Assembly (NCBI GenBank): GCA_963757265.1
Contig: CAVWRA010000010.1
Location: 310,001-374,000 of the forward strand
DNA: 64,000 bases
Source of the DNA: CAIVVT01 sp963757265
Lineage (GTDB): Bacteria; Acidobacteriota; Terriglobia; Bryobacterales; Bryobacteraceae
Direction: 5' to 3'
Shown: in pieces, positions 19,050 through 26,674 of the stretch
How the letters are laid out: every line of letters starts with the position of its first letter
Numbering within the stretch: the stretch's first letter is position 1
Made by a program: the position numbers and the translations under genes
The notes under the pieces: generated by a model
Told to the model about the DNA's origin: nothing
The model's input: the letters and a program-made list of their open reading frames with translations, nothing else
Database searches by the model: none

Positions 19050-22013
19050 TCAGCGCCTCTGCGCCAAGGACGGCAGGAGTTGCAGCGCCGGGCGCGTGTT
19101 CCATTGTTTGATGTAGGCGCGATGCCCGGCATCGTCCGGATAGTGCTCGTTGGGCGCATAGGGGTAGCCGCTCATGGCATGGAACGGCAGCGGCTCGACG
19201 CTCTGCGAGAAGGCCGTGTTGGCATCGCGGTCCTTGGACCAGCCGTCCACTTTCAGGAGGAAATCGCGCCGCCATCCAGCGGGCAGGCGGGGCAGAGAGC
19301 GCGCGTCGAAGCGCAGCCGAGCCTCGTCGCCGGCGCCCATAATCACGAAGCGGTCGTCGACCGCATCCAACAGCTCGCCCACTTCGCCGTAGCGCGTGTA
19401 CAGGCCGGGCGTCGGATCCCACATCGCCATGGCGCGCGGGCGGTCGTAGAAGAAGCGCTCCGGCTGCGTGCGCTGGGGATGGACGGCGACGCGCGAAAAG
19501 CCGCGGAAATGCAGATCCGCGCTCAGCATCGGCGCCGTGAGAACGCGGGCCTGCGGGTCGGCGGGAGCAGCGCTCAGGAAGATCTCGTCCCAATACACGC
19601 AGACGTTGGTGGCGATGCGCACGGCGCGCGATTTCGAAAGGAATTTGCCGGTCAGATCGACCACGATGCTGCGCGGCCAGCCGGAGGGCATGCCCATGTC
19701 TTCGATGACGGTCTGCCAGCGGCCCTGGGCGTCCTGGACCTGCAGCGAAGGCATCACCAGACCGTCGCGGCTCTGCTGCGCCGCCTGCAGGAACGTGCTG
19801 CCGTCGGCCCAGTCCACCCAGCCGTTGAGGACCAGAATGGCCCGATTGTCGGGCGCGGCCTGGCCAAAGTCGAGATCGATGTACCACGGCTCGGCGGCTC
19901 CGCCCATGGTGCGGTGGAAGCCGTCGGGATAGCGCCCGTCGCGATGCAGCACCAGGTCCAGCACGTCGCGGCCGTGGGAATCATGCGCGGCAATCGGAGC
20001 GATGCGCCGGGACACGCCGAACAATTTGTATTCGGGGAAGGGTGGGCTCTTGAACTTCTCGTTGGTGTAAATGTCGACACCCGCGGGGTGATCCACGGCC
20101 AGCAAACGCACCTGATCGATGTAGCTGACCTCGGCCAGCTCGTCCGTGATCAGCACTTCGTAGCGCCCGTCTTCCAACTTCAGCGCATCGGCCGGAATGG
20201 ACACGTACTCGGTGTGATCCACGGGGAAGTATTTGCCGTCGCCGGCCGAGGCCCCGAGAGGCGCGACGCCCAGCACGTCGGAGATGAATTCGAAGCCGCG
20301 CCCGTTCCAGGTCCAGACCAGCGGGCAGGAGCCGGAGAGGCGCTGCGACTCCTTGTAGACGGTGGTGCGGTTGGCGGCCTGGCGTGCTTCGCTCTGGATC
20401 AGCCCGTTGGGCCAGGTGATGCGCACCATGTCGACTTCGGGTTTGTCTTCCAGATCGAATACCAGGGGGACGCCCGAGTACATCTGCTTTTCGTAGATCA
20501 AGCCGGCCTTGATCTCGACCTCGGTGGCCAACGCGAGCTTGGGGTTCTTGACGCCCTCGAGCCGCACGCGCAGGTAAGCGCGCTGCGGCGTCACATTGCG
20601 GATGAAATAGACGCTGCCGTCCGGCGCTACGGCGACGCCATCCAGCCGCCCGTCGGCATCGAAATCGGCGCGGGCATACGCGGCCACAGGCATGCCGAAA
20701 TCGGGCGCCGGCGACGCGGGCGGCGTGCCTGGGGTGGCGATGTACTTGCCGCCCAGCTGATCGCGGTAGACGATGGTCTGGCCACCCTCGTATTCCACGC
20801 GCAGATCGAGACTCTTGGTGTCCGGAACCAGGCGGAATACCTGGCCGCGCAGGGCGCGCCCCGCGGCGAACGGAAAATCGGCGGTGCGGTCCGCGAACCC
20901 GGCCTGGCCCTCGTTTCTGAAGAGCTTTGAGGAGTGCCCCAGGAGGAACAAATCCAGGTCGTAATCGCGGTCGTAGTCGAGCCAGACCGCGCCATCATAC
21001 TCGCCCGGAAATGTTCTGACCTTTTCGAACTGCCCATGCCCGGTGTTGTGGTACAATGCAGCCTCGTTCCGAGTGACGACGCACAAATCCGGGAACCCGT
21101 CGTTGTCGAAGTCCGCGGGTGCGACCGCGACTACGTCCCTGACGCCTTCGAGCCCGGTGTTCCTGACCACCTCCGACCCATGGGCCAGGAGCACGATCCC
21201 GCGCGCGGACCAGACTAGCGCGTCGGTGCCACCGTTGCCCATCAGGTCCAGCACGGCCACGCCGGCCGTGGCGGCATCGGCCTTCACATCCAAACGCTGG
21301 GGCGCGTATTTTTGAGGAACAGGTGTCGGCCGGCGCGTGCCGGAGAGCGGATCGTAAATCTCGGCGTAGTCGCACCACTCGGCGTCCTCCTGGCTCAGCG
21401 CCCCTTCCTGGGCTTTCTTGGCGGCCAGGAAAAGCTGCAATTGTTGCTTGGCCTCATCCTTGCGGTCGGCCTGCCGGTACAGGTTGAACAACTGAAAATG
21501 CGGCGCCGCGAATCCGGGTTTCAGTTTCGTGGCGGCCAGGAACTCGCGTTCAGCGTCCGCGAGGCGTCCGGCCGACTTGTAGGCCACGCCCAGGTTATGG
21601 TGGCCGACGGGCTCGTCCGGGACCAGCTTGACGAACCCCTCGAGTTGCGCGACGGCCTTTGCTGAGTCGCCCTCATGGTTGTATTCGATGCCCAGATTGA
21701 ACCAGGTATGAGGCAGCTGGGGCGAGGTCTTCTGGACCTTCAAGAGCTCGGCCACGCCCTCGGGAATGTGTCCGCCCTTGATCAGCGTGATGCCGTAATT
21801 CAGCCGGTCGCGGTCGGACTTCGGGTCCAGCTCCAGCGCCTTCTTGAACTCGTCCGGCGCCTGCGCCACCGAAACCGGGTTCTCGAAAAACGCCTTTCCA
21901 AGATTCCGGTGGCTCTGGATCTCCTCCTCCTTGGGCGTGCCGGGCGCCAGGAGCAACAACGCGGCGAAGCCCGCCATGGCAGGCGGCAGGAGTAGGGTCA
22001 GCTTGTGATGCAT
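19050..22013 (-). CDS. secreted TPR + FG-GAP/ASPIC-UnbV protein with a long unknown C-terminal region
   Basis: 987 residues. After a signal peptide come about four tetratricopeptide repeats (residues 30-210; HTWFNLGIEYNHEGDSAKAV is one). Next are FG-GAP/VCBS-type calcium-binding blades (PADFDNDGFPDLCVV, WLDYDRDYDLDLFLL, ARADFDADGRLDGVA) and an ASPIC/UnbV-like segment (VDMVRITWPNGL). The last roughly 450 residues, rich in aromatic strands (FRGFSRVAVHPQ, YDRPRAMAMWDP), match nothing I know. Related CRTAC1-type proteins are extracellular scaffolds. It follows the RidA gene on the same strand after a 267-bp gap, so it is probably a separate unit. Confidence 0.8.
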   Translation of the reverse strand: MHHKLTLLLPPAMAGFAALLLLAPGTPKEEEIQSHRNLGKAFFENPVSVAQAPDEFKKALELDPKSDRDRLNYGITLIKGGHIPEGVAELLKVQKTSPQLPHTWFNLGIEYNHEGDSAKAVAQLEGFVKLVPDEPVGHHNLGVAYKSAGRLADAEREFLAATKLKPGFAAPHFQLFNLYRQADRKDEAKQQLQLFLAAKKAQEGALSQEDAEWCDYAEIYDPLSGTRRPTPVPQKYAPQRLDVKADAATAGVAVLDLMGNGGTDALVWSARGIVLLAHGSEVVRNTGLEGVRDVVAVAPADFDNDGFPDLCVVTRNEAALYHNTGHGQFEKVRTFPGEYDGAVWLDYDRDYDLDLFLLGHSSKLFRNEGQAGFADRTADFPFAAGRALRGQVFRLVPDTKSLDLRVEYEGGQTIVYRDQLGGKYIATPGTPPASPAPDFGMPVAAYARADFDADGRLDGVAVAPDGSVYFIRNVTPQRAYLRVRLEGVKNPKLALATEVEIKAGLIYEKQMYSGVPLVFDLEDKPEVDMVRITWPNGLIQSEARQAANRTTVYKESQRLSGSCPLVWTWNGRGFEFISDVLGVAPLGASAGDGKYFPVDHTEYVSIPADALKLEDGRYEVLITDELAEVSYIDQVRLLAVDHPAGVDIYTNEKFKSPPFPEYKLFGVSRRIAPIAAHDSHGRDVLDLVLHRDGRYPDGFHRTMGGAAEPWYIDLDFGQAAPDNRAILVLNGWVDWADGSTFLQAAQQSRDGLVMPSLQVQDAQGRWQTVIEDMGMPSGWPRSIVVDLTGKFLSKSRAVRIATNVCVYWDEIFLSAAPADPQARVLTAPMLSADLHFRGFSRVAVHPQRTQPERFFYDRPRAMAMWDPTPGLYTRYGEVGELLDAVDDRFVIMGAGDEARLRFDARSLPRLPAGWRRDFLLKVDGWSKDRDANTAFSQSVEPLPFHAMSGYPYAPNEHYPDDAGHRAYIKQWNTRPALQLLPSLAQRR

Positions 22014-22280
22014 GGATCGCAGAATCCGCAGGGATGGCAGTTATCTACTGGCAATATAGCATGCGCCTGGACGAGATCCCGGATGCTTTTCATTCCTCTT
22101 GGCAGGCGCTTTCACAGCCGCGGTCAGCGGAGGAATCCCGCCGCCGATTCGCTCCCGGAGGCTACGTTGCCTGGACGCCGGCCCTGGATCGCGCCGGTAA
22201 TAAGCCGGGAGACGCTCGCACGCCGGAACCACGCACTCGAGGAAGCGGACGAGAGCCGGGTCCTGGCGCGGCCACGGCGG

Positions 22281-22766
22281 CTAATTCTTCTTGAAGATCG
22301 CGATGGCTTCGATCTCCACCAGCAGTTCCGGCCGGCACAGCTTGGCCTGGATGCCGGTGGATGCGGGCAGCGGATCGAGGCCCTGTTGTTCGAAAAACGC
22401 CGTGCGTTCCTGGTTGAACTCCGCGTAGTCGCGGTCGATGTCGCGCAGGTAGCAAGTCGTGCGGACGACGTCATGCCACGTCGCCCCTTCGCTTTCGAGC
22501 AGCCCCGTAATGTTGTGGTAGGTGCGCCGGCACTGGGCGCGCAGATCGCCGATGTGCACCGTGCGGCCCTCTTCATCGATGCTCGCCGTGCCCGAAATCA
22601 GCAGGATCGCCACGTTGCCGATATCGATCCGCAACCCGCGGGAGAAAGAACTCGGCCGCTGGTAACAAAAGGCCTCGTTCAGCACGTGCAGGTTCGTCAT
22701 GGCACGCTTTTCGATGGCGACATGCGTTTGCAGGAATTCGCCGGCGATTTCTTCGAGTTTCATCAT
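22281..22766 (-). CDS. RidA/YjgF-family protein (Rid superfamily)
   Basis: 161 residues with the Rid trimeric-barrel pattern: ILLISGTASIDEEGR, LRAQCRRTYHNI, TTCYLRDIDRDYAEFN and a C-terminal Glu strand VEIEAIAIF. The active-site Arg of classical RidA (RxxxVEI near the C-terminus) appears as CRPELLVEIEA. Rid proteins hydrolyse reactive enamine/imine intermediates. It is the last gene of the 22-33 kb operon, 39 bp after the upstream binding-protein gene. Its placement suggests that a reactive nitrogen compound arises in the pathway, but that is inference. An internal ATG 22 codons on is an alternative start. Confidence 0.82.
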   Translation of the reverse strand: MMKLEEIAGEFLQTHVAIEKRAMTNLHVLNEAFCYQRPSSFSRGLRIDIGNVAILLISGTASIDEEGRTVHIGDLRAQCRRTYHNITGLLESEGATWHDVVRTTCYLRDIDRDYAEFNQERTAFFEQQGLDPLPASTGIQAKLCRPELLVEIEAIAIFKKN

Positions 22767-22805
22767 GGACTAGCTCCTAATCATTGCGCTATTCATGTGT
22801 TCTTT

Positions 22806-23975
22806 TCAAACCGGACGGTTGAAGGCCTCCAGCCGGGCAGTGCGAATGATCCCCGCCGATACAGGCCTCGAGTTGCGGTTCAGAGCGCTCCAGCGGATTT
22901 CGCCGGCTGCCCCTTGCCAGGGCGAAAGCCGGGCCAGCGCCCTACAGATACGGACGCGATTCAATCCGCCCGCGCGGATCGCCGCGGCCACCAGCCGCGT
23001 CGCATCGTAGCATTCCAGCGCGGCGTAATCGGGCCCTTCCTCAGACGCCGCCGCGGTGGTCAACAGCGGACAACGGACTCCCTCGGACGCCGCGCCGGCG
23101 AGCGTGCGGAAGCCCGAGCGGGCGGCCGCCGGGCCGGCATAAATCAGCGTGTCCCTGGACCGCGCCCGCAGCAGCCGGACGGCGCGGGCCGTATCGGAGA
23201 CGCCGCCGAGCACAAGCACTGCGCGCGCGCCGGCGGCCTGTTCGACCACTTTTTCCAGCTCCGTGTCGCTGGGCTGAAAATCGAAAACTTTCGAGAAGCC
23301 GGCAGCGCGAGTGGCGAACCGACGTCTGAACTCCTCGGCCAGGTGACGCTGGTCGTGGCCCGTGGAGCTCACCATCACGGGCCCCTCAGCACCCGCTTCG
23401 GCCGCCAGTTGCGGAGCCAGCGCATCCGCGATCGCCGGGTCGCCCGGCAGGCAGGAGAAGGTCCACGGCACCATGGCCGCGTTGACCGTGCGGTCGGTGC
23501 TGCCCGGATCGATCAACGGCAGCAGCGCCTTGGTCACCACCTGTTCGGCCACGTGCGTCGCCACGCCGTCGATCGAGCCGAGGATCGCCCAGACGCGGTC
23601 GTTGTAAACCATCTCGACCACCATGCGGCCGCCGGCGCTCCACGGACTATCGCTCCACTTAGCCACCAGACGGAATGGCAGGCCGTGATAGCCGCCTTCC
23701 CGATTCAATTCCTCGATCGCCCGCAAGGCCCCCTGCCAGAACGATCCGCCCTCGACGTGAGCGGGATCGGAAGGGCCGAAGTAGCCTATGCGCACTTCGT
23801 CCAGGCCCTGCGGTTCGGGCTCGTCCCCGCCCGGACCCTCGTACAGCAACTGGCGCTTGGTGCGGTCCATGTAAGGCGCGACCGGGGGCTCCTGCGCCGC
23901 GGCGGCTAGTGCCGCGAACGGAGAGACGAGCAGCGCGCACGCCGCCCGCCGCCCGATGCTGTGCCCGGCCCGCAT
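22806..23975 (-). CDS. orphan periplasmic ligand-binding protein (Peripla_BP_6-like)
   Basis: 389 residues with a signal peptide (MRAGHSIGRRAACALLVSPF...) and a bilobed type-I periplasmic-binding fold: EVRIGYFGPSDPA, GALRAIEELNREGGYHGLPF, VWAILGSIDGVATHVAEQVV, and DTLIYAGPAAARSGF in the second lobe. It resembles branched-chain amino-acid receptors but has no permease or ATPase gene nearby. It is paralogous to the next gene (shared WAILG-IDG motif) and shorter, ending without the extra domain. Spacing to that gene is 8 bp. Confidence 0.82.
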   Translation of the reverse strand: MRAGHSIGRRAACALLVSPFAALAAAAQEPPVAPYMDRTKRQLLYEGPGGDEPEPQGLDEVRIGYFGPSDPAHVEGGSFWQGALRAIEELNREGGYHGLPFRLVAKWSDSPWSAGGRMVVEMVYNDRVWAILGSIDGVATHVAEQVVTKALLPLIDPGSTDRTVNAAMVPWTFSCLPGDPAIADALAPQLAAEAGAEGPVMVSSTGHDQRHLAEEFRRRFATRAAGFSKVFDFQPSDTELEKVVEQAAGARAVLVLGGVSDTARAVRLLRARSRDTLIYAGPAAARSGFRTLAGAASEGVRCPLLTTAAASEEGPDYAALECYDATRLVAAAIRAGGLNRVRICRALARLSPWQGAAGEIRWSALNRNSRPVSAGIIRTARLEAFNRPV

Positions 23976-23983
23976 GAAGACGC

Positions 23984-25462
23984 CTATTCCTTCTTCGCCT
24001 CAGCTTCCAACCCGCGCGCCACACGGCTGCGCGGCGGAATGTAGCCTTGCGGAATCTGCCACTCTTCGCGCGAGTGGTAGCTCCACTTACCGTGTTCGAA
24101 CTTGGCGAGGTACACGTCGCCCAAATCGTCCAAAGAGGAACTGAGCGGAATGTCGCCCGTCACGCCCGGCCAGGGCTTGACGCGATAGGCGATCACGTCT
24201 CGGATCTTGGCCCGGTTCAAGCCGGCCACCTGTGTGGCCCAGATCAGCATGTTCATGCCGTCGTAGCCGTGCGCGGCGTAGGTCTCCGGCTCCTCGCCGT
24301 AGCGCTTGCGGAAGCGCTCGCGGAAGGCCTCCAGTTTGGTATCCTGGCGCGCCGGGTTCCACGGATAGGCGGCGATGACTCCTTCGGCGTTGTCGCCCGC
24401 CAGTTTCACGAACTCGTCCGAGACCGTCCGGTTATTGGCAAAGTAGGGCTGCTTCATGCCCAGCTTGCGCATCGTGTTCAACACGACAGCGCTGTCGGCG
24501 GCGTCGCCCCAATGCACGACCGCATCCGGGTTGGTTGCCTTCAGCCGCTCCACCTGCATCGACAGGTCGTCGACGCCCACCCTGTAGGCCATCTCAAGCA
24601 GTACCGGGTGCCCCATTCGGCGCGCCGTGTCGCGCACCTCGCGGATGCCGAACCGCCCGAACCGGTTGCTCGAGCGGATCAGTGCCACGCGCTTATAGCC
24701 CATCTTGCGGAACAGATAGTCCGCCATCAGGTAGCCCATCTGGCGGTCGTCGCCGATGCAGCGCGCCGTCCACGGGATGTTCGTCTCGGTGAACGTCGGG
24801 TCCGTGTCGCCCGAGTTCATCATCAGCGTCTCGGTCTTGAGCGCCACGCGGATCGCGATGTGGCTGTTGGCGCCGTCGATGGTGCCCAGGATCGCCCACA
24901 CCTGGTCGCGGTACGCCATGTTGGTGATCTCGTTTCCCGAGCTGCCCCACAGCCCGTTGTCGTTCACCACCTTCAGCTCGAACGGAATTCCGCGCCGATA
25001 GTACCCGCCGTCGGCGTTGGCTTCATCGATCGCCATCTGGGCGCCCTTGAGCATCATTTTTCCGAGCGAGGCTTCGTGGCCCATGCCGCCCGTCGCCACC
25101 GAGGGAAGGTTCTGAATCGGCCCAATGAATCCAATCCGCACCGTCTTCAATTCCGGACCCGGCTCGGGGATGGCGCGCCCGGGGCCGGTGTATTCCATCT
25201 GCTCCAGGAAAAACTCCTTATACGGCTTCACGCCCGAATAGGGCTCGATGTCCGCCGCCGTCTTGGCGAAGTTCTCTTCGCGCTTCAGCTTCAGGTCGGG
25301 CACCGTGTAGGCGTCAACGGCGTTGATGCGCTTCAAGACCTCGGCGGTGTCGGGATCGATCAGCGCCTGCAACTTCTTCATGCGCTCCGCGGCCTCATCC
25401 GCGCAAAGCAATATGGCCGCCGCGGCCAGCAGAGCTCCGGTCAGATAGACGATGCGCTTCAT
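23984..25462 (-). CDS. orphan periplasmic ligand-binding protein (Peripla_BP_6-like), larger paralogue
   Basis: 492 residues. A signal peptide (MKRIVYLTGALLAAAAILLC) is followed by about 90 extra N-terminal residues that the family normally lacks. The binding fold shows VRIGFIGPIQNLP, GAQMAIDEANADGGYYRRGI, WAILGTIDGANSH, KRVALIRSSNRFGRFG and TYAAHGYDGMNML. No ABC permease or ATPase accompanies it. Known precedent: orphan solute-binding proteins sit beside beta-propeller proteins in PQQ-dependent alcohol-oxidation clusters. It begins 3 bp after the propeller gene's stop. Confidence 0.83.
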   Translation of the reverse strand: MKRIVYLTGALLAAAAILLCADEAAERMKKLQALIDPDTAEVLKRINAVDAYTVPDLKLKREENFAKTAADIEPYSGVKPYKEFFLEQMEYTGPGRAIPEPGPELKTVRIGFIGPIQNLPSVATGGMGHEASLGKMMLKGAQMAIDEANADGGYYRRGIPFELKVVNDNGLWGSSGNEITNMAYRDQVWAILGTIDGANSHIAIRVALKTETLMMNSGDTDPTFTETNIPWTARCIGDDRQMGYLMADYLFRKMGYKRVALIRSSNRFGRFGIREVRDTARRMGHPVLLEMAYRVGVDDLSMQVERLKATNPDAVVHWGDAADSAVVLNTMRKLGMKQPYFANNRTVSDEFVKLAGDNAEGVIAAYPWNPARQDTKLEAFRERFRKRYGEEPETYAAHGYDGMNMLIWATQVAGLNRAKIRDVIAYRVKPWPGVTGDIPLSSSLDDLGDVYLAKFEHGKWSYHSREEWQIPQGYIPPRSRVARGLEAEAKKE

Positions 25463-25465
25463 GGC

Positions 25466-26674
25466 TTACATCCCCTTCTTCTCTTTGGTTTCGGCTGGCT
25501 GGCCCGCCACAGGCTTGCCGGAGGCGGGCGTGCGTTCGCGCAGCCCCGGGTAATAGCCCGCGCCCTGGCCCCACGCCAGCCCTTTGGCCGTTCCAATCCA
25601 CACGTCGTTGCCGTCCATGTCGGCCGCGATGATGAAGTTGTGGGCGATGCCGGTTTCGCTCTCCACTTCCTCCAGCACGTCGCGGTCCCGGTACACCGTC
25701 GCCACGCCGTGGTGCGTCTTCGGATCCATGCGGTAGGTCACCCACGTGTTCGTCTCGAAATCCGTGATCACGCCCAGGCCCTTGTCGGTGCAGAACCACG
25801 CCTCGTCCGAGCTGCGCGCCTTCACCGAGTTCATGAAGTCGCTGGGGGTGCCCGAGTCCATGTTGTAGTAGCCGCGCCAGTGCCGCCCGTCGTAGCGGGA
25901 CGCACCAAAATATGTGGACACGAAAAACCCGCCATCAAACGGAGCCACGGCCGTCGTGATCACGTGCACGATGCCGTCGTCGCGATACAGGTCGATCTCC
26001 ATCTCGCCGTCGGGGTCGAGGTACTCTTTCCAGGCGCCGGTCTTAATGTCGTACTCCAGAACGCCGCTGCCCCAAACGGCCAGGTAAACCGTGCCTTTCC
26101 CGTTGTAGCTGGCGTTGTAGTTCCAGATCTCCTCCATCGGCGCATTCTTCTCGGTGAAGATCGTCCACTCGCCGCTGACCCGGTTGTAGCGGCTCGCGCC
26201 GGCGGTCGTCGCGGCCCACACGTTGTCGTTTTCCACGGCCACGCCGTACACCACGTCGTTCACCAGGCCGCTGTTCATCTGCGTGAAGCGGTCGAAGCGC
26301 CCCGCGCTGAACCGCGCCAGCCCGCCGCCGAACAGCGCCAGCCACACGTCGCCCGTTTTCTTGTCGACGTCGATGCCCGTCACGGCCGGCCACGGCAGCC
26401 CGTCCTTCTCGGTCCAGGACTGCATCTTGCCGGTCTTCTTGTCGTACATCGCCAGGCCGTGCTCGGTGCCGATCCACACGCGATCCCCATCCACCTTCAC
26501 CGAGAAGATGTGGTCGTTGGGCAGCCCGTCGGCCACCGTAAAGTTCTTCCACTTTGTATAAACGTAGGGCAGCTTTTTTGTTTCCTGCCCTTGTGCAGCG
26601 ACGGCGAGCAGCGCCAGCCCGAGAATCGGAACGTACGCCGCCAGCCTTCCGCGCAAATATGATTTCGTGCTCAT
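25466..26674 (-). CDS. secreted two-component-regulator-type beta-propeller protein without kinase domain
   Basis: 402 residues, with a signal peptide ending near QGQE. Repeated blades carry the Reg_prop pattern: NFTVADGLPNDHIFSVKVDG, VWIGTEHGLAMYDKKTGK, VWLALFGGGLARFSAGRFD and VWAATTAGASRYNRVSG. In hybrid sensors such blades form the periplasmic detector, but here no transmembrane or kinase part follows, so this is a free periplasmic propeller. Its ATG overlaps the upstream stop by four bases (ATGA at 26671-26674), proving the boundary of the frameshifted cytochrome gene before it. Confidence 0.85.
   Translation of the reverse strand: MSTKSYLRGRLAAYVPILGLALLAVAAQGQETKKLPYVYTKWKNFTVADGLPNDHIFSVKVDGDRVWIGTEHGLAMYDKKTGKMQSWTEKDGLPWPAVTGIDVDKKTGDVWLALFGGGLARFSAGRFDRFTQMNSGLVNDVVYGVAVENDNVWAATTAGASRYNRVSGEWTIFTEKNAPMEEIWNYNASYNGKGTVYLAVWGSGVLEYDIKTGAWKEYLDPDGEMEIDLYRDDGIVHVITTAVAPFDGGFFVSTYFGASRYDGRHWRGYYNMDSGTPSDFMNSVKARSSDEAWFCTDKGLGVITDFETNTWVTYRMDPKTHHGVATVYRDRDVLEEVESETGIAHNFIIAADMDGNDVWIGTAKGLAWGQGAGYYPGLRERTPASGKPVAGQPAETKEKKGM

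Noticed and set aside
17330..20930. Plus-strand open frames of 593 and 659 codons opposite HtrA and the TPR/FG-GAP gene
   Set aside because: No motifs, and they lie across catalytic domains on the other strand; GC-driven shadows.
22034..22294. Plus-strand open frame between RidA and the TPR/FG-GAP gene
   Set aside because: No ribosome site or motif, and it runs antisense into RidA.
24047..26662. Long plus-strand open frame (871 codons) opposite the binding protein and propeller genes
   Set aside because: Antisense shadow of high-GC codon use: His/Arg/Val-rich, without motifs, covering two well-recognised genes.
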